Below are positions 44,333 through 55,278 of a stretch of 64,000 bases of DNA, one piece after another. Made by a program: the position numbers and the translations under genes. This DNA comes from Taxillus chinensis. Taxonomy: Eukaryota; Streptophyta; Magnoliopsida; Santalales; Loranthaceae. Position 1 is the stretch's first letter. Each line of letters begins with the position of its first letter. The stretch spans positions 46,113,609 to 46,177,608 of the forward strand of contig CM042084.1 in NCBI GenBank assembly GCA_023512835.1. The letters run 5' to 3'. The notes under the pieces were generated by a model that did no database searches, was not told where the DNA came from, and worked only from the letters and a program-made list of their open reading frames with translations.

Positions 44333-45480
44333 TCACCCAAACCGTCGATGTCCACGACGTGGAGAGACACGAAGGAACACATGATCACCAACAGAAAACT
44401 CCAAAGGTCGCCGCCGCTGATCCGCATAAGATTTCTGCCGACTCTGAGCTGACAACAAACGCTGACGAATCAACTTGACCTTCTTAGTAGCCTCTTGAAC
44501 CAACTGTGGCCCCAAGAGAGCTGTCTCCCCCACCTCAGTCCAACACAAAGGTGACCGACACGGCCGTCCGTACAATGCCTCAAAAGGAGCCATCCCAATG
44601 GATGCCTGATAACTGTTGTTGTAGGCAAACTCCACCAAAGGAAGGTGAGTTGCCCACGAACCCCCAAAATCTAGCACACAAGCCCTCAACATGTCCTCCA
44701 TGGTCTGATTCGTCCGCTCAGTCTTACCGTCAGTCTCAGGGTGAAAGGCTGTACTCAGGTGAAGCTTGGTCCCCATAGCCTCCTGCAAACCGGCCCAAAA
44801 ACGGGAAGTGAATCGCGAATCCCGGTCAGAGACAACCGATGATGGTACGCCATGCAGTCTCACAATCTCGTTCATGTACGGCTGACTCAAGGTCCCAATA
44901 GAGTCCCGCTCGCGAACGGCTAGGAAATGAGCCGACTTTGTGAGTCGATCCACAATCACCCAAATCATATCCTTCCTCCCAGGTGGTGGGTGGAAGACCA
45001 CCACAAAATCCATCGCGATATGGTCCCACTTCCACTCTGCTATGGGCAAGGGTCAGAACATGCCCGCCGGCCGCCGATGCTCGGCCTTCACCTGCCGACA
45101 CATGAGGCACCGCGAAACAAAGGCAGCTACATCGCGTTTCATCCCAGGCCACCAAAAATGTCCGCGAAGCGCATGGTACATCTTCGTACCCCCTCGGATG
45201 CACAAGAACTCTAGATTGGTGAAACGCCCTCATCACCTCATCCCCGAGGGAAGAAGCCACTACCAACTGCCCCTGAAATGACAACTCATGCTCGGGACCC
45301 TCTCGTCCAGTCCCCAGATAGCTCCCCGGCCTCAATACGGGCACGGAGAACCTCGCACTCAATGTCACCCACTGTTCCTCCCGGACGCGCTGGTACAACT
45401 CAGGCACAACCACCAAAGGACTCAGGATCGTCCCACCATCATGAGCAACGGGCTGCAGCTGCAACGTCGCCAACCGCTCC
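44333..45480 (-). pseudogene. Integrase of B (HHCC region frameshifted, catalytic core intact)
   Basis: The core frame 45049-44333 begins MPIAEWKWDHIAMDFV (first Asp) and continues with IGTLSQPYMNEIVRLHG, VVSDRDSRFTSRFW (second Asp) and HPETDGKTERTNQTMEDML (Glu). After it come GRPCRSPLCWTEVG and the integrase tail. The upstream zinc-binding region (about 45100-45260: HQSRVLVHPRGY, RTFLVAWDE) is present but in broken frames. It catalyses integration of the DNA copy. Confidence 0.85.
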
Positions 45481-46177
45481 ATTAGCTTCCACTCTCTCAC
45501 GGCCACCTCGGCTTTCCCTTTTCCGCTCAATGCATCGCCCACAACATTACCCTTGCCCGGGGTATAGGCAAGAGTAAAATCAAAGGTCTGCAAATACTCC
45601 ACCCATCTCCTTTGCCTCAAATTCAAGTCCTTCGAGTAAAGATGTACTTGAAGGCTCTTGTGATCCGAGAACACCACAAACTTTTCCCCCAAGAGGTAGT
45701 GCTGCCAACTCTTCAGGGCGAAGATGACAAGACTAACTCAAGGTCATGAGTAGGATAATTCTGCTCATGAGGTTTCAATTGCCTCGACCCATAAGCTACC
45801 ACACTGTGCTCCTGCATAAGCACACACCCCAAACCAACCCCGGACGCATCACAGGATACCTCATATGGAATATCCTCCCTAGGCAACCTCAACACAGGTG
45901 CGGTGGTCAAACGGGTTTTGAGAGTCTCAAACGCCTGCCGACACTTGTCGGTCCAATCAAACTTCACGCCCTTCCGAGTCAACGCCGTCATAGGAGCCGC
46001 CAAACGGGAGAACCCCTCTACAAAACGACGATAGTACCCCGCCAAACCAAGAAAACTACGGATCTCAAAAACGTTGGTTGGCCTTGCCCAAGATGCCACG
46101 ACCTCAATCTTGGCCGGGTCCACCCTAACTCCCTCACTGACACCACATGGCCAAGAAAGTGAACCTCCTGCAGCCAA
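45481..46177 (-). pseudogene. RT connection and RNase H of B
   Basis: The minus-strand frame 46177-45713 contains [51 protein letters not shown] and [15 protein letters not shown], the start of gypsy RNase H. The next frame (45692 downward) continues KFVVFSDHKSLQVHLYSKD, LNLRQRRWVEYLQTFDFTL and PGKGNVVGDALS. Catalytic Asp residues are visible in SCDAS and FSDHKS. A frame shift near 45710 separates the halves. Confidence 0.83.
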
Positions 46178-46943
46178 AACTCACACTTGCTAAACTTAGC
46201 AAACGGCTCCCTGGTCCCTCAAGGTTTGCAACACTGTTGCCAAGTGCTCCACATGCTCCCTCTCGGTCTTGGAATACACCAAGATATCGTCGATAAACAC
46301 CACCACGAACGAGTCTAAGTATGGGGCAAAGACTTGGTTCATCAAATGCATGAACACCGCTGGCGCATTAGTGAGCCCGAAAGGCATCACTACCCACTCA
46401 TAATGCCCATACCCGCACCGAAAAGCCGTCTTAGGGATGTCCTCCTCCCTAACCCCGAGCTGGTGATACCCCGACCGTAAATCTATTTTGGAAAACCACC
46501 TGGGCCCCACTCAATTGGTCAAACAGGTCATCTATCCGAGGCAACGGGTACTTGTTCTTCACTGTCACCGAATTCGACTTCCTGTAGTCGATGCGGAGAC
46601 GTAGTGTACCATCGGCCTTCTTCGCAAAGAGCACCGGAGCACCCCAAGGTGAGGTACTCGGTCCGATATACCCCCGACCCACCAACTCCTCGATTTGCCT
46701 CTCGAAGCTCCCTCAACTCGCTGGCCCCATACGATACGCTACTTGGGAAATCGGACCCGTCCCCGGCACCAACTCAATGGTGAACTCCACACTCCTCTTA
46801 GGTGGCAAACTCCTCAACCGCTCAGGAAAAACATCCCGAAATTGGTCCACAACAACGGGCCACACCCTCTTTTCCACCTTACCCTCCTCGGAAAGGTCGG
46901 GGCTGCTAACCTGTGAGTAATGGCACCCCACTTGGTCCAACAC
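46178..46943 (-). pseudogene. Reverse transcriptase of B
   Basis: From about 46943 the frame includes FPERLRSLPPKRSVEFTIEL and VAYRM, then [40 protein letters not shown] and [17 protein letters not shown] frameshift near 46500 leads to [34 protein letters not shown] and [13 protein letters not shown], with catalytic FIDD near 46290. All RT blocks are present, split by two frame breaks. Confidence 0.84.
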
Positions 46944-47335
46944 TGGCCCGGCCCGACTCGCCTCACAATCCCACTCCCCCTGCAGGGTGCAAGAGGTCCC
47001 CTGCAGGTGTCACGAAGGTCACACGCCGCCGATAACAATCTATCTTGGCCTGGAAAGCCATAAGCCAATCCATACCCAAGATCAGGTCAAACGTCCTCAA
47101 AGGCATTACATGCAAGTCAAAACTCAGCTCCACCTCGCCTATGGTTAACACACAGTCACGACACACTCTCCGTACCTCAATCATGCCTCCCACCGGAGAC
47201 TCCACAACTAGGGGCCTTGCGGCTTCCACACAAGCTAACCCCAAGCCGTCTATTACAAGCTCGGCAACAAACGAACATGATGCACCCGTATCGAAAAGAA
47301 CGAAGCTAATGTACGGGAGATCAAGAGGGTACCTC
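46944..47335 (-). pseudogene. Aspartic protease of B
   Basis: On the minus strand FVLFDTGASCSFVAELV (about 47310-47260) holds the DTGA active site. LTIGEVELSFDLHVM and FDLILGMDWLMAFQAKIDC follow (frame 47244-46963), the usual gypsy retropepsin pattern with the C-terminal ILGMDWL. Confidence 0.83.
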
Positions 47336-47399
47336 TAACCACCGATGGTCCTGCTCCACCCTCGGTGGTGGGGGTGGTAGCTCAGCCTCCTCCTGGTAT

Positions 47400-48751
47400 G
47401 TCGCCTCCAGCGCAAACACCCTTCCTTGGCCCGTGCCACTTGTCGGCTCACTCACTGGACGCTTCCCGCTAAGGTTGCCTCCAGCCTCGGTCTGCTACCG
47501 CTCCGGCCTCCCCTGGGGTCGGGTCTGACTAGATCCTGCCTGACTAGCCGGCCACTGATGAGCTGGTCTCTCTGCTGGTGCACGAAAACTGGCATCACTC
47601 CTTGTGCTGGATGTCATGCCTCCAACTCCCCTGTTGCCACTCCGGCAAACCCGGCTCAGATGGCCCTCTCGTCCACATCTATGGCATTTCCGGTCCCTCT
47701 TTGGACACTCCTTTCTCAAGTGGCCTTGCTCCCCACAAGCAGAACAACCGCCGGGGAGACCCCCTGCTTGGACCGCCCGTCTGCCACCGCCAAAGCTAGA
47801 CCTCCCTGGGTTCACCAATGTCTGTCCCCTGCTGCGGAAGGAACTGCTATCCCTCTCCTCCGTCTTGAGCCTCTTGGACCCTGCATCTCGATCAGGCCCA
47901 CTCTGCAACTGGCAACCCTGATGGGCCTGCCTCCCACCATCCAGCTCTCTCTCAGCGATACGGGCCGTCTCCACAGCCTCAGCATAGGTCCTCAAGCGTA
48001 GAATCGCCACCCTCTCCCTAAGGGCTGGCCTAAGACCCGAGTGAACTTGTGGGCCTTCAGGGTCCTCCTTTGCCACCGTCTCGGGGGCAAACCTACTCAA
48101 GCTCTGGAACTCCCGCTCATACTCGGGCACCGTCTTTGATCCTTGCTTCAGTCGCCAAATTCCTCCCTCTTCTGCCATCTCACTAATTCCGGAATAACTC
48201 CTCATGGAAGAGTTGCAAGAATTCCTCCCAAAACATGAGTTGCACCGCACGGCTCCCCGCAACACTCGTCCACCACTCCAAAGCATCCCCCTCCAGTTGC
48301 CGAATTGCCGGGCCGCACCTTATCCTCCTCCCCCTGGGCAGGAGAAAGGAGAACACATGCTCAATCTGCCTCAACCACCGCTCGCCTACCACAGGATCTT
48401 CTCCCCCCCTTAAATCGCGGAGGTTGTTCCTTTCGGAACCGTGTCACCACGTCATCCTCTCGCACGGGTCGGTACACCACCCGGCGAACTCTCACGCTCA
48501 CGAGGCGGCTCTCCCATCGGTGGTGGTGGTGGTGGCACCACCGCCGTGTTGCCATCTCACGGCGCACCTCCTCCCGAACGTCCTGCCGGAGTCCCTCCCG
48601 TAGCTCTCGTACCTCCACCCGGATGCCTTCTTGTAGCCGTGCCGGGTAACAACGCATGCCCTCCAATGGATGGCCCCGCACCCGGACCCTCATGGGCAGA
48701 TGACTCATCGCCCATTGCCCCGGACGCACGTGTCACTCTCCTCGGTGGCAT
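47400..48751 (-). pseudogene. gag: Gag of B with two CCHC knuckles
   Basis: The likely start is MPPRRVTRAS at 48751 (minus). The capsid-like part reads VVGERWLRQIEHVFSFL and LEGDALEWWTSVAGSRAV (frame 48392-48183), then GSKTVPEYEREFQSLSRFAP. It ends with CSACGEQGHLRKEC and CHRCGREGHLSRVC, two intact zinc knuckles (about 47700-47610). At least three frame changes occur between 48751 and 48180. Confidence 0.82.
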
Positions 48752-49166
48752 TCTTACTACATGAAGTAAGATGCACAAACGTCGAACGCGTTTGACTACT
48801 AACAAGTTGACTACCTCTACCTCATTATCAAGTCAAGCCGTACATGGCATTATACACATTTTAACCATTGCATCAATCAATATTGCACACAAAGACACCA
48901 CATTGTAGTCATACCCAAGGCATTCCAAGAATATTCGAGTTGCACGGTTCACACATAATCATGTTATGCACATCCTTCACACATGACAACAAATGCAACT
49001 AGTGCCCTAATGCCAATGCATGCAAATCCTACCACAAGACTCGGACTACCCTAAGTACACCTTGGAGGCTCAAAGAGGACCATGTTGATCAGGCATGTCC
49101 CTCCAGGCTCCTCCAAAGGACTCAAGATAACCAAGTCCGCTCACTACCCTAGGCCAACTAGACCAT

Positions 49167-49177
49167 GCTCGATACCA
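49167..49177 (-). other. Primer-binding site of B with a 1-nt deletion
   Basis: The minus strand reads TGGTATCGAGC, lacking the A of TGGTATCAGAGC, three bases from the LTR end. The equivalent sites in A and G are intact. Confidence 0.82.
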
Positions 49178-49668
49178 TATTGTCACGCCCCGGATTTCCA
49201 ACCCGAGGAAACCGGTACGTGACTCCCCTTTTACCCACACGGAGGGCAAAGGGGTTAGGATACAAACCAAGAACCGAACATTTTAAACATTCACAACACA
49301 TTAAGAAAAATAAAGTCCATCAAGCAGTCCACAAACCAAATCGGCTTTTAATACAAAGTCTTCTTTTCAATCCATCCCCATTGGGGTTACATCCATTCCC
49401 ATAATAAAATAACATAAACAATAAAATAAATAAGGTCTTCCACCTTGGGGTCCCACCTAACGCCTGTAGGTTCCTGTAAAGAAAACAACATGGTAGGAGG
49501 GGTGAGCAACCACAGCTCAGTAGGGATCATGTCTCCCCAACCCATCCCATGCACCTAATATCTACATGCCTTGTGTACAAGTGCTGTGTCGTGATACAAT
49601 TATTCCACCAGATATAGTTACAAGGTATAACAACAAGCACAATCATACATGGGCTGGTACATAAACAC

Positions 49669-49800
49669 TCCCGGGCTTCCACAGCCACCGGGTTTCAAGA
49701 ACAGTCCCGGGCTTCCACAGCCACCGGGTTCCACAAAACAGTCCCGGGCTTCCACAGCCACCGGGTTCCACAAAACAGTCCCGGGCTTCCACAACCACCG
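49669..49800. repeat. 37-bp tandem repeat, four copies, in the B 5' LTR
   Basis: Units start at 49669, 49705, 49742 and 49779 with TCCCGGGCTTCCAC. This is one unit fewer than in the partner LTR. Confidence 0.92.
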
Positions 49801-50445
49801 GGTGTACAAGCAAACACGCAGCACACATGGCCATACAGGCATAACATCAAACACTTAGTATGCTTAGTCACACAGGAATAACATCGAACACTTAGCATGC
49901 ATATATCCACAAGCTCATAAACCCAGCCACACAGACATAATCTAACACACTGGACGTGCGTGGCCTCACAGGCATTACCTCAAACACATAACATGCACAG
50001 CCTCACCGGCATTACCTCAAACACATAACATGCACAGCCTCACAGGCATTACCTCAAATACATAACATGCACAGCCTCACAGGCATTACCTCAAACACTT
50101 GGCAGGCATATATACATATATCCAAACAACACGCCATTGAAGGCCAACATTCATATAGGAGATCACACCTATATGAATTTACATATAAATAGTATGATAA
50201 CAAGGACAATATCCAACGGGTAATTCACCACAGGGCCTAACCCCGGATCGGGTATAAGAAAACAGAACCCCTACCTTGAAGAAGATCCTCCTTGCTCCCG
50301 CGTTAGATGCCGTCCTCCCCACGCAAGATGCTCCGGCAACGAACCAGCCAGTTCTCCCCCCTTTCCCTCTCTCTAGCTCTCTCTCTCCACGACGGCCGCA
50401 ATGGCCGAAAAACCCCTAACCCTAGAACAAGGAGTCTCCTCATCC

Positions 50446-50522
50446 TTATATAGGCCTCCCACTATCAAAACGACGTAGTTTTGATTAAGTGAAACCCAGG
50501 ATCAAAACGACATAGTTTTGAT
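50446..50522 (-). promoter_or_regulatory. Promoter module in the B 5' LTR
   Basis: Palindromes lie at 50464-50485 (CGACGT intact) and 50501-50522 (CGACAT), with a TATA run at about 50445-50455 on the minus strand. Confidence 0.55.
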
Positions 50523-50958
50523 CACACAAGTTAGCACCTTTCCGCACCCATATAGGCCAAAATACTCAGAATTTCAACATGGTCCTTTGGAGAAAGTTCC
50601 TTAGAATGTCAAAACCAAGGGAACCATGCAAAAATATGCCTGCACGCCAATTTGCACGTGAATTCCCCAATTCACGTGCAACTCCATATGCACTCCAAAT
50701 GCTCTCAAACTTCACCCCTAGCCTCCTTGCATCATTTAGAAGACAACCACACTTGCACGTGAATTGGACCCATATCACGTGCACCTCACATACATGTCCA
50801 TTTGGCCTGAAACTTCTGTGGTAGATAGAGGACACCATTCTAAGCATCTTTCCTTTTGCACGTGAATTCATTAGAGTCCATTTACTAGGTCAAAATCTAG
50901 AAACACTCTACTTAGGAGGCAAAACTGACTAACTCAAGGTACGGGTCCTTACATTATA

Positions 50959-51597
50959 CATTACAGCCTCTAGACCTGATTTAATGGAAGTTGTATGTCA
51001 GTCAAGTAAATATCAAGTAGACCCCAAGGAGTCTCATTTGCTGGCAGTCAAATGGATCCTTAGATACCTAAATGGTACATTAGAAATGGGGTTGTGGTAC
51101 CCTTCTAAGGACGTCATTGAATTACAAGCATACACTGATGCAGAATGGGCTAGAAATATTGATGATAGACGTTCTACCAGTGGCTGCAGTTTCTATTTGG
51201 GCTCCAAATGTGTTGCATGGTTGAGCCGTAAATAGAACAGTGTAGCCTACAACACAACAGAAGCTAAATATATGGCTGCGCATGCTGCATGTACTCAGGT
51301 GGTATGGATGAATACTCAACTGTCAGACTTGGGAGTCAATGTGGAGTTACCTGTCAATATCTGGGTTAACAACCAGAGTGCTATCAATATAAGCAGAAAT
51401 CTCATTCAACATTTGAAGACAAAGCATATTGATTATCACCACCACTACATCAAAGAACAAGTGGAAGAGAGAAATATGCAATTGGTGTATGTTCCCACTC
51501 AGGAACAAACTGCTGATATCCTCACCAAACCTCTATCCATTGAGCTGTTTGGTAGACACCGACTCGGGTTGTCTGTACTGCTTGCTCCTCACACCTA
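50959..51597 (+). pseudogene. RT tail and RNase H of element F
   Basis: This continues the F frame right after the B target duplication: TASRPDLMEVVCQ, ESHLLAVKWILRYLNGTLEM, LQAYTDAEWARNIDDRRSTS (RNase H Asp), WLSRK then TAG (51233-51235), TTEAKYMAAHAACTQVVWMN, WVNNQSAINISRN, KTKHIDYHHHYIKE and QEQTADILTKPLS. It ends at the TAA at 51596-51598. One stop apart, the domain is well preserved. Confidence 0.85.
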
Positions 51598-51763
51598 AGG
51601 TGTTAATAGGGTTCCCCCCTTGTTCTTTGTAATTGGTTGGCAAAGGGGGAGAAGAAGATACTGTGTCCAGGGAGAGTATAGTGGGAGGAGTTCAGGGGGA
51701 GTTTGGGAGCCTTGAAGAATTGGAAGGCTCGTAGATTGTTCCCATATGTTGCCAACAATTCCA

Positions 51764-51774
51764 AAAGGGGAGAT
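51764..51774 (+). other. Polypurine tract of F
   Basis: The purine run AAAAGGGGAGAT directly precedes the 3' LTR start TGTTTTCCC at 51775. Confidence 0.82.
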
Positions 51775-53244
51775 TGTTTTCCCATGGTATTTTGGTTGTC
51801 ATTGTTGTCAACAGAATGCGGAAGCAGGAGGATGCAGAGTCGAAGATCCGTACTGGGTTGGATAACTTCGTAGAGTGAGCTCTGAGAGTGAGCTCGTAGA
51901 GGGAGTCTAACCATCTTACAGAGTTGAAGCTCAGGGTTGAAGATCCGGAGACTTGTAGACTCACAAGGTCAAAGATCAAATGACTCAAAGATATGCAAAG
52001 TCGAAGATCATCAAACCATCAAGCTCGAAGCATCACCGAAGGAACATAAGGCTGCAGACTTGTAGATCCACAGGGTCGAAGATTTGAAGACCCAAGGTGT
52101 AATCAGGTGAAGAGCAGTGTCTCGGAGACTCAAAGACTTGCAGGATCAAACACCTGTTGGGTGTAGAGTGGCAACATTGTAGAGTCGAAGCCCGTAGGAT
52201 CGAAGCTCGCAAGGTCGAAGATTGGGAGACCCATTGACGAGAACAAAGACCCGTTGACGAGTACAAAGACACGTTGATGTGAATAGATGATTAGCCAAGG
52301 TAGAATGAGGTTATCGCTGGCGCTCAAAAGTGGAGACATAAAGACTCATAGAGTGAAAGTCAGTTGATCACTTGTTCTAACCTAGATTCGAAGCCAGAGA
52401 GCAGAAGAATTGGAAAATCAATTCGAAAATCCAAGGCTCGAAGACTCAGACTCGAAGATTTGAAGGTGAAGACTTGGAGATAGTAGTGTGTGTACCTGAA
52501 GAGGTAACAACGAAGCTACAAGGCATACATCTTCGAGGGTGTGGCTAGTTGAAGGAGTGAAATGCACTGAAGGCCGCCGTTTAAGTAAGTTACTGCTCGG
52601 ACAACGTTTCCTTTAGCATGCTAAGCACTGGAAAACATGTGGACATATCTAAGGTTGGCTTAACATGTTTCAACGATGGAGATCAGAAGATGGAACATGC
52701 TTAACCTTAGCAGAAGGGTTTCATACTACGACCGACCTATATAAGTCAAGTATATGCCTTACTTTAAAAAGAGCGTCAGAACATTAGAGAACACAAGAAA
52801 GGCATATTGTGCAACACTAAGAATACGCAGAGAGGGAGAGAGGAAGATCGTAAGCGAGATAATAGTGAGTTAATTGGTCTTCATTCCTCATACATTCACG
52901 AATAGATTGTGAGTTTGGCAAATGAGTAGTTGAAGGCTGAGCAGTGCGAACGATTAAATACACAGGAGCAAGTTGCGCTAGACAGTTCATCACAGTGAGT
53001 GAGTTGATCCTACTATTTTTGTATTTTTATTTAAGAGAAAAGAGAGTTGATCCTACTGTAACAAGAGCTAGACCCTATTGTATCCAAAGCTTATAGTGGA
53101 TTGGACTCGTTGTAGGTACACCCTCACCACCGTAGAGTAGATCACATTAATCAAACCACGTAAACCGTGTCTCTTTGTTTTTTACTTCCCATACATACCT
53201 ATTGTTAATTTGATATTGCATAAGACACTTGAAATTTCTTATCA
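51775..53244 (+). repeat. 3' LTR of F
   Basis: It starts TGTTTTCCCATGG. U3 (about 51835-52480) is packed with degenerate TCGAAGA(T/C) repeats. A TATA box (CTATATAAG) is at about 52737-52745. The part from about 53010 matches the surviving 5' LTR up to about 53230; the last about 130 bp of the 5' LTR have no counterpart, so the 3' end is deleted or diverged. The stated end is approximate. Confidence 0.78.
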
Positions 53245-54945
53245 AACATAGATAACTAAAGTTGGAATAATTTGGTATAATTTGAAGTTATTTAGAGTTG
53301 TATAACCAAAGTACGAAGTCTTGACAATAATCACTAGATCAGCGCTAATCTATACCCTCTAAACATAAGCTACTATAAATAAAATTTTTATCGTTTACAA
53401 CTTTTAATAAATTTTGATGTGATAAATTCAAATTTATATTCCATTTGATTTAGATTCAATATTTCAAGCAAAAAATTATTTATTTAATATAACTAAATAA
53501 TACGATTAATTAAAATAACTATATAGTTATATAAAATAATATAATACCACATTATAAAACTTAATAAAATAACACATTTATTTCCTCAAACTAAAATATA
53601 TATCAAGCGTAATTTATTTATGTAAAATAATTCTTATATTCTGAAAAAGTGAGATTTAATTGAAACTACTAATATAATTATCATATGCAGTATTAAATTA
53701 ATTACATTTTCTAAATATAGGATCAAAATAGTTTAATTATGAACATAATAATAACATGATAAATACCTATTATTTTCATTAAAATTCTCGAGTTTTACAT
53801 TTAATTTCTATATAAATTTCTTCAAATAAATGCTTTAGTTTCATTATAATCTAAACTGTGGCATTTCAATTATATATTTATCCATTATTTTGACAATTTT
53901 AACGATAACATTTGCTTATTATAGATTTAGCAATGATATTATTATTTAGCAATAATCAAAGAAAAGTTTTTACAAGTTTTGCAATAAACTTAATAATAGA
54001 GGCATGGTATAAAAACACATGATTAATCAAATTACTAAGATACAACAATTTGAATCATAGCTTAAAAGATTATTTACAATTTGATATATTCAAGAAAGAA
54101 AGCTGACAGATTTTTAGTTGAATAATTGAAGTGATTTTCTAAGTTAAATTTTCGAGTTTGGGTTCGCTGGTGAGCAATGTCAGCTCACTACTGTGGTGAT
54201 CTGACTTATTTCGGGTTTTGTCGATATTTGTTTCAAAAATCAACCGTTAGATTGAATATTCATATAGTATATATTATGACTGTAAAATTTCAAGGCAATC
54301 TAATGATTAATTTTTGTGCAAATTCAATTAGAAAAAATATGAAGATAAATAAATAAAATTTAATTTATTATTTTCTAATTGAATTTTCATAAAAATCAAA
54401 TCCTTGAAATTTCATAGTAATAATATATACTACATGAATATTCAATTTAACGATTGATTTTTGAAATAAATATCGATAAAATCTGAAATAAATCAAATCA
54501 CCACGGTGGTGAGCTAACCTTGCTCACCACCAAATTCAAATTCTAAATTCTCAACTTATCTTATTAATCATATGTTCCTAGGAGTTTGAAATAATTTGTA
54601 ATCCAATAATCATAAATGACAATTGAGAACCTAGATATAAGATAGGGTTGAAGACTTGAAGTTGTGGAGCAACCTAACAAGCTATTTAATTAGGATCCAA
54701 ATACTATTAGCCTATTACAATACTCACTATATGTATTCAACTTGAAACAGATTCATATTTCATGTAGTACTCATATATTTATATAATTTTTTCGATTTAA
54801 TTTTACAGGACTAGCTGAAGTGAAATGTATGTAATATTAATAATGATAATAAAATGTATAGTTAAATCTGTTTTTAATGGCTGAAATTAAAATACTATAA
54901 CAATATACACATTCAGTTACGGTCTGACTTTCTACTGCAGACTCT
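53245..54945. other. AT-rich non-coding DNA upstream of the host gene
   Basis: Apart from a MITE (54167-54531) I see no gene, RNA gene or repeat in this stretch. The last few hundred bases should contain the promoter of the downstream gene, but no convincing TATA box or motif can be fixed by eye. Confidence 0.6.
54167..54531. mobile_element. Foldback MITE (about 365 bp)
   Basis: The left arm (from GGTGAGCAATGTCAGCTCAC) and the right arm (inverse of GGTGAGCAAGGTTAGCTCAC) are inverted repeats of roughly 165 bp each, meeting near 54345. Shared blocks include TTTCAAAAATCAACCG/TTTCAAAAATCAATCG, GAATATTCAT, AGTATATATTAT and AATTTCAAGG. Identity is high but imperfect. No coding capacity is present. 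A target duplication could not be fixed, so the superfamily is open. Confidence 0.82.
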
Positions 54946-54999
54946 GAGCCGGGCGACGCAATAATCAATTCTACGAACAAACAAGTCAACAAAACCACA

Positions 55000-55278
55000 A
55001 TGGAAACAGTCGAACCCCGCTCCTTCCTTCCCGCTCACAAGAAGTCTCAACTGGCTCCGCCATGCTGCCGCCACAGATGGCTTCGCCGACACTGGGCTCC
55101 GCCGCTCGTCTCAACTCCTTTCGACACATCTGCCCCAATCCATCCCTCCCAACAACAATCAATTTCTCGCCGGCGACGACTTCCGCCGTCGCCGCCGCCT
55201 CCGCGAGTTACCACCACCCGTCGCTGGAAGTGCTCGGCGGCGCTCGCGATGCCCTCCTTCCGGCGCTCAAAACGCTAG
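55000..55278 (+). other. Overlapping upstream ORF (92 codons) before the hydrolase gene
   Basis: ATG at 55000 has A at -3 and G at +4, a stronger initiation context than the in-frame hydrolase start at 55062. It runs out of frame through the hydrolase coding start to 55278. The translation is Arg/Pro-rich and resembles nothing I recognise. It may be a regulatory upstream ORF if the transcript starts before 55000, or a chance frame. Confidence 0.35.

Larger units (their letters stand above)
41823..50953 (-). mobile_element. Tekay-type Ty3/gypsy chromovirus B (9.1 kb), TSD TTATA
   Basis: A complete minus-strand element: 5' LTR 49181-50953, PBS, gag, protease, RT, RNase H, integrase, chromodomain, PPT and 3' LTR 41823-43623. 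Perfect TTATA duplications flank it (41818-41822 and 50954-50958). Motifs such as IGTLSQPYMNEIVRLHGVPS in integrase, plus a C-terminal chromodomain-like tail, point to the Tekay (Del) lineage. Several frameshifts in gag and RT make it defective, but most domains are well preserved. Confidence 0.93.
49181..50953 (-). repeat. 5' LTR of B
   Basis: The plus strand runs TGTCACGCCCC to GGGTCCTTACA. Four 37-bp tandem units span 49669-49800. The promoter palindromes are at 50464-50485 and 50501-50522, the second with one CpG lost (CGACAT). Inverted repeats lie at 50654-50679 and 50755-50782. It is very similar to the 3' LTR apart from the repeat number and scattered differences. Confidence 0.92.
34117..53244 (+). 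mobile_element. Ty1/copia element F, degraded, host of E, B and a gypsy solo LTR
   Basis: Pieces in order: the 3' part of the 5' LTR (34117-34478), PBS, gag with two knuckles, protease, integrase, RT, RNase H, PPT (51764-51774) and 3' LTR (51775-about 53244). It is interrupted by the gypsy solo LTR 36899-39245 and by element B 41823-50953; E is inserted in its 5' LTR. Residues around the domains (WRARM, WILDSGCSSHMTGD, YVDD, two Gag knuckles) suggest a SIRE-like relative of a different family from E/C1. It is the oldest large element on this side of the host gene. Confidence 0.85.

Noticed and set aside
45278..48764. Long plus-strand frames opposite element B
   Set aside because: They are antisense shadows of GC-rich gag-pol coding sequence on the minus strand; none shows a recognisable domain.
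53245..54160. Possible matrix-attachment or origin-like AT-rich region
   Set aside because: High AT content alone is typical of plant intergenic DNA; no specific motif supports a function.
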